Shown here piece by piece: positions 58,251 to 64,000 of a stretch of DNA of 64,000 bases. The notes under the pieces are model-generated. The model ran no database searches and was not told the DNA's origin. It saw only the letters and a program-made list of their open reading frames with translations. The first letter of the stretch is position 1. Each line of letters starts with the position of its first letter. Origin of the DNA: an uncultured Acetatifactor sp. (GTDB lineage: Bacteria; Bacillota; Clostridia; Lachnospirales; Lachnospiraceae); the NCBI GenBank assembly GCA_910584235.1, contig CAJTZD010000009.1, forward strand, positions 1 through 64,000. Reading direction: 5' to 3'. The translations under genes and the position numbers were made by a program.

Positions 58251-59588
58251 CTAGATCCGGTCGTCCCTGTAAACCACATCGGACAGGGGAAGCTTGTATT
58301 TCTGCTTATACTGGTACATTTTCGTGTCGGTATCGCTGATATATGCGGTCAGAGGAGTGTCGGAACGGACCGGGATCAAAGTGGTGGCATAGCTGAAACA
58401 CTTGGGATATCCGCAGCTTTTGTCTGCCAGCATCTGCCGGCGTAGTTCCCCCAGTCTCCGGTCCTGTTCTGCCGGTGCGGACCCGGTCTGGAGCACGAAA
58501 AACTCGTCGCCGCCTACCCGGCATACTTCGCCGCCAAGAGTCTGCAGTGCCTTGGAAACTTCCACGAGATAGCTGTCGCCCGCTTCGTGGCCGAAAGTAT
58601 CGTTGCAGTATTTCAGATAGTCCACATCGATAAAGGACAGGGTGAAAGCGGTCTCCTCCGCCACCCACTGCTCCATCTTCTCCATGGCATAGCGCCGGTT
58701 CTTCAGGTTGGTCAGAGGATCTACATAGGCAAAACGGTAGATCATTTTCTGCCGCCGCTGCCGTTCCGTCTCGTCGATGACGATGTGGACGATGGCCTGT
58801 TTCCTGGCATCGTGGGAATTCTCCGCGCCCGAGTGGAACCAGGGTATGAGAAAAGACTCTACCTGGTAAAAGATATCCGTGTCGTCAGAGTCTTTCAGCG
58901 CCATATCCCATCTCATGGAAGAGGAGCATTCCATGGAAGAAGAGCATTCCATGGAAGAGGAGCATTCCATGGAAGAAGAGCATTCCATGGAAGAGGAGCG
59001 TTCCCGCCCACACCCCGAAAGCGTTCCGATTTTCCCGGGCGTCCAGTCCGGCTGTATGGACGGTTCCCCGGAACGGACTTCCTCCACAGTGTGCTTTTCA
59101 TCTATTTTCTGGCTTTTTTGGTGGAGGTCCAGCTGATGCTGGATTTCCGGCTGCTTTTCCAGCAGCATCCGGGTCAGGTAATCCGAGGTCTGCGCATGGG
59201 CTTTCTGGAACCAGCGTGCGGGCTGATTGGCATGTACTTCCTGGCAGGTATCCGCGGAATAGACGAAAATCATGTTATGGGTGTAGTCGGTGAGTGCATT
59301 TACCAGCGCCAGGTTGTTTCGAAGCTCCTGATTGCTCTCTTCCAGAGACCAGCCAATCTCGTCCATGGCCTGGATATTGTCCATCAGAACCTGATTCTCC
59401 AGCTCCAAGGCTTCGGTTTTCTGCTGCAATTGATTCTTCAGATCATGAATCGTCTCAGCCAAAAGCGTCATTTTATCTCCCAATTCCCGATAGGCAGGGG
59501 ACAGCTCTTCCGGGCGGAGGACAGCCGTATCGGGTTGATCGAGGATATTTTGTAAATAATTGACCAAAAGCTTCAGGGAATGTTCCAT
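58251..59588 (-). CDS. GGDEF domain diguanylate cyclase with coiled coil, PAS-like domain and hexapeptide repeat
   Basis: The 445-residue protein has an N-terminal coiled coil (about residues 35-95), a PAS-like region (NALTDYTHNMIFVYSADT) and a C-terminal GGDEF domain with an intact active site (CRVGGDEFFVL) and DPLTNLKNRR. It should make cyclic di-GMP. No RxxD inhibitory site is seen before GGDEF. There is no membrane segment. The PAS-like region is split by a repeat SSSMEC in about five copies (58914-59003), unexpected in this family. AGGAGAG precedes the start. The DUF4317 gene lies just upstream on the same strand. Confidence 0.9.
   Translation of the reverse strand: MEHSLKLLVNYLQNILDQPDTAVLRPEELSPAYRELGDKMTLLAETIHDLKNQLQQKTEALELENQVLMDNIQAMDEIGWSLEESNQELRNNLALVNALTDYTHNMIFVYSADTCQEVHANQPARWFQKAHAQTSDYLTRMLLEKQPEIQHQLDLHQKSQKIDEKHTVEEVRSGEPSIQPDWTPGKIGTLSGCGRERSSSMECSSSMECSSSMECSSSMECSSSMRWDMALKDSDDTDIFYQVESFLIPWFHSGAENSHDARKQAIVHIVIDETERQRRQKMIYRFAYVDPLTNLKNRRYAMEKMEQWVAEETAFTLSFIDVDYLKYCNDTFGHEAGDSYLVEVSKALQTLGGEVCRVGGDEFFVLQTGSAPAEQDRRLGELRRQMLADKSCGYPKCFSYATTLIPVRSDTPLTAYISDTDTKMYQYKQKYKLPLSDVVYRDDRI
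58914..59003. repeat. Five 18-base tandem repeats in the diguanylate cyclase gene
   Basis: The plus-strand unit CATGGAAGARGAGCATTC occurs five times without gaps (R alternates G, A, G, A, G; the last copy has GCGTTC). Read on the minus strand it gives Ser-Ser-Ser-Met-Glu-Cys units. Being a multiple of three, copy-number change would alter protein length without breaking the frame. Confidence 0.92.
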
Positions 59589-59612
59589 ATAATCTCTCCT
59601 GTAAAACCGACT

Positions 59613-60848
59613 TTACTGGCCTGCGCCTGTCCGTACCGTGATTCCGTTGACTACCACGCCGCCATCCAGTTCGATAACCAGGCACTCCCTGCCGTCTATC
59701 TGCCGGGTCTCGATTAAGTTCGTGCGGTCCGGCTTGACCTTGATGACGATATCAGGGGTCTTTACCTCAAAAGAGCGGGTATCCATAACATTGTTCATAA
59801 GCAGGGAAGTGGACTCCCCGGCAGTCTCGTCATAGTGTCTGTCAAATTCCGACAGCTTCTCGTTTGCCACGCCGCTGTCCGCCAGGATGGTTTTGACCTG
59901 GGTTTTGTCCAGAATCATGGGCTCCGGAGATTCTTTATTCTCCTGGGCCAGTTCCGTGAACCGTTCATGGATGTCTTTTACCATGTCAATGCTGCAGTCC
60001 TCCCCCAGGGTTTCCTCAATCAAAGTCTGAAACGTCTCTTTCTGGTCGCCTGCGGACAGAGGCAGGGGACAGCCGAAGAGCTGGTCCACGAAACCCTCCT
60101 GAAGCTCCTCCGGATTCTTGGAATAGTACAGGAGGCTGTGGATGTCAGCGCTTCTGTCATTGAAAGCCGGGAAGAGAAAGCCCGTATCCGGCAGGGAGAC
60201 CACCCAGTCCCTGATCCGGTTCTGGAAAGCATTCTCCTGGGGATTGTAGCTCAGCCCCGGCTTGGACAGCTCCACAGGGCAGATGCAGGAGAGTATGTAC
60301 TCGTAGATTTCATCCGAAGCGTCCTCCATGTCTATGCCGTCTAAAGTCCGGCCGGGCACATCGTAGACATCGTGTACAAGCAGGATCAGATAATTGCCTA
60401 CGTATTCGTAGTTTTCAATGATCCGGTCAAAATAGGCTTCCAGCAGGGCCTCGTCCTTGAGCTTGCTGTCACGCAGCTTTAGAAGAAGTCCGTGGGCGTT
60501 CAAGGCCTCCGCGGCCGGATTGCCGCCCGGAGCGATTCCGTTTTCCGCATCGCCCCCGGGTGCAGAAGCATCCTCCATGGTTTCGTCAGCCGGCTCCGCG
60601 CGCCCTGTCCACTCGGCAGAGAGGGGAAATTCCAGGTTCAACAGGTTTTTTCCCAAAGTGCCGGAGAGAGTCTTTCGCAGAATCTCAAAATATTTGAACA
60701 TCTCTTCCTCCGGCAGCGCCAGAAAGGCCTGGCCGAAGAGAGCCTTTTTATTCTTTTCGCCGTCCACATAGCAGCCGCATATGCGCGTGATGGAACAGTT
60801 TTTCGGCGTAAGCAGCTTTTTGATTTCCGATATGTCTTGTTTTGTCAT
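59613..60848 (-). CDS. DUF4317 family protein
   Basis: The 411-residue cytosolic protein has the family's N-terminal region (MTKQDISEIKKLLTPKNCSI, TRICGCYVDGEKNK), a central CPVELSKPGL...GFLFPAFNDRSADIH region and a C-terminal half with a DKTQVKTILADSG segment. The function of the family is unknown. The start at 60848 has GGAGG upstream; the 20-residue longer frame runs through the promoter. It lies 24 bases before the diguanylate cyclase gene in the direction of transcription, so the two are probably one operon. A shorter relative is encoded at 34140-34754. Confidence 0.88.
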   Translation of the reverse strand: MTKQDISEIKKLLTPKNCSITRICGCYVDGEKNKKALFGQAFLALPEEEMFKYFEILRKTLSGTLGKNLLNLEFPLSAEWTGRAEPADETMEDASAPGGDAENGIAPGGNPAAEALNAHGLLLKLRDSKLKDEALLEAYFDRIIENYEYVGNYLILLVHDVYDVPGRTLDGIDMEDASDEIYEYILSCICPVELSKPGLSYNPQENAFQNRIRDWVVSLPDTGFLFPAFNDRSADIHSLLYYSKNPEELQEGFVDQLFGCPLPLSAGDQKETFQTLIEETLGEDCSIDMVKDIHERFTELAQENKESPEPMILDKTQVKTILADSGVANEKLSEFDRHYDETAGESTSLLMNNVMDTRSFEVKTPDIVIKVKPDRTNLIETRQIDGRECLVIELDGGVVVNGITVRTGAGQ

Positions 60849-60873
60849 GGCTTTGCCTCCTTGTACTGAATCC

Positions 60874-60902
60874 AGTATATAACAAATTTTCTGAATGGGC
60901 AA
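60874..60902 (-). promoter_or_regulatory. Predicted promoter of the DUF4317-cyclase unit
   Basis: Minus strand TTGCCC (60897-60902), 17 bases, TATACT (60874-60879). It is back to back with the mscL promoter. Confidence 0.55.
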
Positions 60903-60915
60903 GCACACAAATGGG

Positions 60916-60944
60916 TTGTGGCAAAGGAAATCTTATGTTACTAT
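60916..60944 (+). promoter_or_regulatory. Predicted promoter of the mscL unit
   Basis: TTGTGG (60916-60921), 17 bases, TACTAT (60939-60944), giving a leader of about 135 bases. Confidence 0.5.
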
Positions 60945-61085
60945 GGAAAAAGAGTCCTGAGAAAGAGACAGGATTCCGGGGCAGAAATAGAAATCACGAA
61001 TGCAAAGAAGAGTATAAAATCAGAAAACACAGGATACGGAGAGCCAATGGGTATACGCGCCTCCGGGAAAGGCAGGAAGAGGACA

Positions 61086-61532
61086 ATGAAAAAAGTCGGA
61101 AAGGGTTTTATCGCTGAATTCAGGAAATTTATCACCAGAGGAAATGTGCTGGACATGGCAGTGGGAGTGATCGTGGGAGGCGCGTTCACCTCCATCGTAA
61201 CCTCCTTGAACACGGATATACTGACTCCTTTGCTTGGAATATTCGGCGGTACGGATTTCAGTTATCTGACAGTGACGCTGGGAAGCGGAGAGAATGCTCC
61301 CGTGCTCAATTACGGCAATTTTATCACTGCGGTCATCAATTTTCTGATTACGGCCCTGGTGATCTTCTGTCTGGTGAAAGGAATCAACGCTATCGGAGAG
61401 CGGGTGAAGAAAAAGGAGTCTCAGGTGCCGGCTGCGCCCACTACGAAAAAATGTCCTTACTGCCTCAGCGAGATCCCCCTGGAGGCTACAAGATGCCCTC
61501 ATTGTACTTCCCGTCTGGATCAGGAGGATTAA
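61086..61532 (+). CDS. mscL: Large-conductance mechanosensitive channel MscL with zinc-ribbon tail
   Basis: The 148-residue protein has the MscL signature at the start (FRKFITRGNVLDMAVGVIVG), first membrane segment about residues 18-40, and a second about 75-97 (NFITAVINFLITALVIFCLV). The channel opens under osmotic downshock to release small solutes. The usual cytosolic helical tail is shortened and followed by a zinc ribbon, CPYC then CPHC, seen in several Lachnospiraceae MscL proteins; its partner is unknown. The frame extends 56 codons upstream, but ATG at 61086 with AGGAAGAGG gives the conserved N-terminus. The TPR lipoprotein gene begins 2 bases later. Confidence 0.95.
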   Translation: MKKVGKGFIAEFRKFITRGNVLDMAVGVIVGGAFTSIVTSLNTDILTPLLGIFGGTDFSYLTVTLGSGENAPVLNYGNFITAVINFLITALVIFCLVKGINAIGERVKKKESQVPAAPTTKKCPYCLSEIPLEATRCPHCTSRLDQED

Positions 61533-61533
61533 G

Positions 61534-62589
61534 ATGCGATTGAGAGGAATTGGGAGAAAGCAAAAATATCTGTGGCTGCCTGTGGCCGCTGCTCTGGTTC
61601 TTGGGGGCTGCGGCAGCGGCGGCGAGAGAATTCAGAGCGCCGTACAGATGATCGGTGAACTGAACTATCAGGGCGCGTTGGAGCAGCTGGACCTGGCCGA
61701 GGAGGGGGGAGAGAATATCCGCCTGGTGGACAGGGCCAGAGGAATCGCGTATATGGGGCTTACGGACTATGAGCAGGCGGCGGCCTGTTTTGAAGCCGCC
61801 CTTGCCGGCAGTGACGGTCTGGTACAGAACGTGGATTTTGACCTGAATTTTTATCTGGCCGCAGCCTATACCAAGAGTGAGAGATACAGCGAGGCGGAAG
61901 ACATTTATGACGCGGTGCTGGCTTTGCGCTCCGGCGAGGAGGACGCCTACTTTCTGCGGGGGAATGTGAGGCTGGTCCAGGGCAATTATGAGGGCGCAAA
62001 AGCGGACTTTGATAAGGTTATCTCCATGGACGCCTCGAATTACGACAGATTGATTGAAATATATCAAGTCCTGGATTACTTTGGATACAGCGAGGATGGC
62101 AGGAAATATCTGGAGGCGGCATTAGCCTCCGGAAGCAAGGAAATGGATAAGTATGCCAGCGGCCGGATCTACTTTTATCTGGGGGATTACCAGAAAGCTT
62201 ATCTGGATCTGGAGGAGGCCAGGGAGAAAGGCGGCGTGGAGAGCTATCTGTACCTGGGCAAGGCCTATGAGGCCACCGGGGATTACAATTACGCCTCCAG
62301 CGTCTATAACAGCTATCTGGAGAAGAACGAGGGCAATGCGGAGATCTATAATCAGTTGGGACTCTGTGAGATGACAAAGGGAGAGTACGCAAAGGCTCTG
62401 GCTGCGTTCCAGGCGGGCATGCAGCTGCAGAACGTCACCATGATGCAGACATTGTCCTTTAATGAAATCGTTGCCTATGAGCACCTGGGGAATTACCGGC
62501 AGGCCAGTATATTGATGGAGAACTATCTGAAAAATTATCCGGATGACCAGCAGGCGAGGAGAGAATATGAGTTCCTCTCCACCAGATGA
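61534..62589 (+). CDS. TPR-repeat lipoprotein
   Basis: A signal peptide with lipobox (LGGC, Cys26) is followed by about eight tetratricopeptide-like helix pairs, for example ARGIAYMGLTDYEQAAACFE, YFLRGNVRLVQGNYEGAKAD and YNQLGLCEMTKGEYAKALAA. The 351-residue protein should be attached to the outer face of the membrane and act as a protein-protein scaffold. AGGAGG (61522-61527) lies inside the end of mscL, so the two are cotranscribed. A link between the channel's zinc ribbon and this lipoprotein is not evident, since they are on opposite membrane faces. Confidence 0.85.
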   Translation: MRLRGIGRKQKYLWLPVAAALVLGGCGSGGERIQSAVQMIGELNYQGALEQLDLAEEGGENIRLVDRARGIAYMGLTDYEQAAACFEAALAGSDGLVQNVDFDLNFYLAAAYTKSERYSEAEDIYDAVLALRSGEEDAYFLRGNVRLVQGNYEGAKADFDKVISMDASNYDRLIEIYQVLDYFGYSEDGRKYLEAALASGSKEMDKYASGRIYFYLGDYQKAYLDLEEAREKGGVESYLYLGKAYEATGDYNYASSVYNSYLEKNEGNAEIYNQLGLCEMTKGEYAKALAAFQAGMQLQNVTMMQTLSFNEIVAYEHLGNYRQASILMENYLKNYPDDQQARREYEFLSTR

Positions 62590-62628
62590 ACCGGGCGGGA
62601 GATGGGTGTTTGTATATGTCAAGAAAGA

Positions 62629-62665
62629 AAAAGCATCGGGAATTTCCCCGATGCTTTTGTCGTCT
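62629..62665. terminator. Terminator between the TPR lipoprotein and cold-shock genes
   Basis: AAAAGCATCGGG (62629-62640) and CCCGATGCTTTT (62647-62658) form a 12-bp stem with a 6-base loop; T-rich tails exist on both strands, so it probably serves both convergent genes. Confidence 0.85.
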
Positions 62666-62681
62666 GGTTCGATAGAAGCAA

Positions 62682-62897
62682 TTAGCCTACTACGGTAACG
62701 TTGGTAGCGCGAATCTTGCTGCTGTTCTGAGGATCACACTCGGTGTCGAAAGTAACTTTCTGACCTTCCTCCAGGGACTTGAAGCCCTCAGCATTGATTG
62801 CGGAGAAATGTACGAATACTTCCTCGCCGGTAGCATCATTTGTGATGAAACCGTAACCCTTCTGTGCATTGAACCATTTTACTGTACCGTTATTCAT
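62682..62897 (-). CDS. Cold-shock protein (CspA family)
   Basis: The 71-residue protein is a single cold-shock domain with both RNA-binding motifs: KGYGFIT (RNP1) and VFVHF (RNP2). The length is one or a few residues above the usual 65-70. Such proteins bind single-stranded RNA and DNA and keep mRNAs unfolded at low temperature or during growth changes. AAGGAGGT precedes the ATG. The gene has a near-perfect promoter and a leader of about 140 bases that contains a long AT-rich hairpin, so control after initiation of transcription is likely. Confidence 0.97.
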   Translation of the reverse strand: MNNGTVKWFNAQKGYGFITNDATGEEVFVHFSAINAEGFKSLEEGQKVTFDTECDPQNSSKIRATNVTVVG

Positions 62898-62952
62898 TTT
62901 GGTACCTCCTTGTAATGAAATAATGAAAATTTGTAATTCTTAAACGTCGGGC

Positions 62953-63014
62953 AAAAAAATCACATATTTTTGTAAATCATCATCAAAGTAATAGTGACTT
63001 ACAAAAATATGTGA
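62953..63014 (-). promoter_or_regulatory. 16-bp leader hairpin with T tract before the cold-shock gene
   Basis: TCACATATTTTTGTAA (62960-62975) is the exact reverse complement of 62999-63014, with 23 bases between. On the minus strand, the sense strand for the cold-shock gene, the stem is followed directly by seven T residues (62953-62959). This has the form of an intrinsic terminator or attenuator; its AT-rich stem would melt or form according to temperature. Confidence 0.7.
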
Positions 63015-63046
63015 GTTCCATGACTTTCATTCAGAATACGACTATG

Positions 63047-63075
63047 AGTATAGCTTGCTTTGAACCAGTTGTCAA
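63047..63075 (-). promoter_or_regulatory. Strong promoter of the cold-shock gene
   Basis: Minus strand TTGACA (63070-63075), 17 bases, TATACT (63047-63052). The hairpin at 62960-63014 lies downstream of it within the transcript. Confidence 0.85.
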
Positions 63076-63166
63076 CAGTTTTTTCAAATTTCGTATAATT
63101 TTTTTCGAAAATGGAAAACTTGGTAATAAAAGGTGATCTTTCAGGGACAGAAAGGATGGATTTGAG

Positions 63167-63817
63167 ATGGTAATGCTGAGCGTAATGTGGCTGATGACGG
63201 CGATGGTGGTAGGCTTTATGCTGGGCAGGGTCTCTATGTACGGACAGATGGAAACCGGGGAGGAGCCTGCCGAGGAAAAGGAGCAGCAGGCGAAATCGGG
63301 AAGAGGCTTACTGCGGCGGGGAAAGGCCCATCACGAGGAAGAACGGGAGCATTGGTCCGTGGGCAGCCCGGTGTCCGGCCTGGTGGCGGCGGGACAGGAC
63401 GGGGAACGCCCTATGGTGGTGATAGATCCGGACTGCGACTGCGTATATGCCCCCGCGGGCGGAAAGGTCGTAAGGCTTTTTCCCATGGGGAACGCTTTCC
63501 GGATGGTGACCGAGTTTGGGGCTGAGCTCTATGTCCAGGTAGGGGACGGAAGCGATGAACTCATGGGCAGATATTACCGGCCCAGGATCATGCAGAATGA
63601 GATCGTGGGGAAAGGGAAAGCGCTGATTGAGTTCGACAGACAGGGCCTGGAGGCGAAAGGAGTTTCCTGCCAGGTGAGAGTCTGCGTGGAGGGATGCCGG
63701 TATGGAGCCGGCGTGAAAGAGACAGCGGGAGAGCAGGTTAAGCTCGGAGAGGAAATTTTCCGGGTCCAGGAGGCGGCAGGGCAGGAATTGCCTTTCCGGC
63801 GCAGGGCCTTTGAGTGA
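63167..63817 (+). CDS. Membrane-anchored EIIA(Glc)-like protein lacking both active-site histidines
   Basis: The 216-residue protein has an N-terminal membrane segment (about residues 3-20), an acidic and Lys-rich linker, and a C-terminal domain like the glucose PTS EIIA barrel: PVSGLV, VYAPAGGKVVRLFPMGNAFRM, FGAELYVQVG and a GKALIEFD segment. In E. coli EIIA(Glc) the two histidines lie in NHAF and FVHFG; here the positions read GNAF and YVQVG, so Asn and Gln replace them. Phosphotransfer is therefore unlikely. The fold may serve as a binding or regulatory domain. TATAAT at 63094-63099 with TTGTCA at 63069-63074 (19-base spacer) may be the promoter. Confidence 0.75.
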   Translation: MVMLSVMWLMTAMVVGFMLGRVSMYGQMETGEEPAEEKEQQAKSGRGLLRRGKAHHEEEREHWSVGSPVSGLVAAGQDGERPMVVIDPDCDCVYAPAGGKVVRLFPMGNAFRMVTEFGAELYVQVGDGSDELMGRYYRPRIMQNEIVGKGKALIEFDRQGLEAKGVSCQVRVCVEGCRYGAGVKETAGEQVKLGEEIFRVQEAAGQELPFRRRAFE

Positions 63818-63858
63818 GTTCCTTTGCGTGAGAGGCCTGGATGATTCTAAAAATGATC

Positions 63859-63920
63859 TTGACAAATACCCTGTGGGGGTATATCCTGTATATGCAAGGA
63901 TGGATACCCCCATAGGGTAT
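63859..63920 (+). promoter_or_regulatory. Promoter with two CsoR-type operators for a gene beyond the right edge
   Basis: TTGACA (63859-63864), 17 bases, TATCCT (63882-63887). The spacer holds ATACCCTGTGGGGGTAT (63866-63882) and the early transcript holds ATACCCCCATAGGGTAT (63904-63920), which is its reverse complement but for one base. Such C/G-tract palindromes are typical for CsoR/RcnR-family metal or sulfide sensors. The last bases (GGAGGATAGAA) look like a ribosome site for the next gene. Nothing else is seen in the gap from 63818. Confidence 0.72.
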
Positions 63921-64000
63921 TTTGCGTTCTGTGCCTGATGCCGGAAAGGAAAGGCCGGAACAATTTGCCGTTTGGGGGCAGTTAAATCAGGAGGATAGAA

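Noticed and set aside
58914..59003. Possible CRISPR-like array
   Set aside because: Units are contiguous without spacers, and in frame within a coding gene.
58587..59555. 322-codon plus-strand frame with MEEEHS repeats across the cyclase gene
   Set aside because: The repeat is explained by the tandem units in the GGDEF gene, whose catalytic motif fixes the true strand.

Overview
The window looks like chromosome from a gut-type Clostridia species, most likely Lachnospiraceae. The reasons are moderately high GC coding sequence with AT-rich promoters, AGGAGG-type ribosome sites, MscL with a zinc-ribbon tail, a fused FeoA-FeoB, two DUF4317-type proteins, several MATE exporters, BlaI/BlaR-type regulation and a carbohydrate ABC importer without its own ATPase. 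No rRNA, tRNA, CRISPR array, intact insertion sequence or phage was seen. The assignment is inference from gene content; no marker gene is present.

Layout. 1-4.8 kb: end of an FMN/FAD/Fe-S oxidoreductase, a DUF3237 protein, an AAA-ATPase/nuclease-like protein and a MATE exporter. 5.1-27.6 kb: a carbohydrate locus. It holds a membrane-anchored protein of about 3,220 residues built from alternating lectin-like modules, two importer permeases, a lipoprotein binding protein, a lipoprotein GH43-type glycosidase, a 1,015-residue anchored CBM9/lectin-like protein, a convergent AraC regulator, and two probable cytosolic enzymes (a five-bladed propeller glycosidase and a GH57/deacetylase-like barrel protein). 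The proposed logic is that the giant and 1,015-residue proteins hold glycan at the surface, the lipoprotein glycosidase trims it, the ABC system imports products, the cytosolic enzymes finish them, and the AraC protein senses a product.

27.7-37 kb: a chemotaxis receptor, a heterodimeric ABC exporter, a short DUF4317-like protein, and a MarR-MATE pair with a perfect inverted repeat on the MarR promoter. 37-38.6 kb: an SGNH hydrolase gene flanked by two inverted copies of an intergenic element. 38.8-46.1 kb: a response regulator and histidine kinase, an XRE membrane regulator, a Uma2 protein, and a LolD/FtsX-type ABC pair whose promoter carries response-regulator-like half-sites. 46.2-49.3 kb: a BlaI/BlaR-type pair behind three palindromic operators.

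49.5-53.6 kb (minus strand): a MATE exporter and FeoAB iron uptake. 53.6-56.9 kb: a decayed patch with two gene remnants, an Rpn-type nuclease, a lipoprotein and a candidate structured RNA. 56.9-64 kb: YccF, DUF2975, a diguanylate cyclase with an internal hexapeptide repeat, DUF4317, MscL, a TPR lipoprotein, a cold-shock protein with a hairpin leader, a membrane-anchored EIIA-like protein that has lost both active-site histidines, and at the right edge a promoter with two CsoR-type operators for a gene outside the window.
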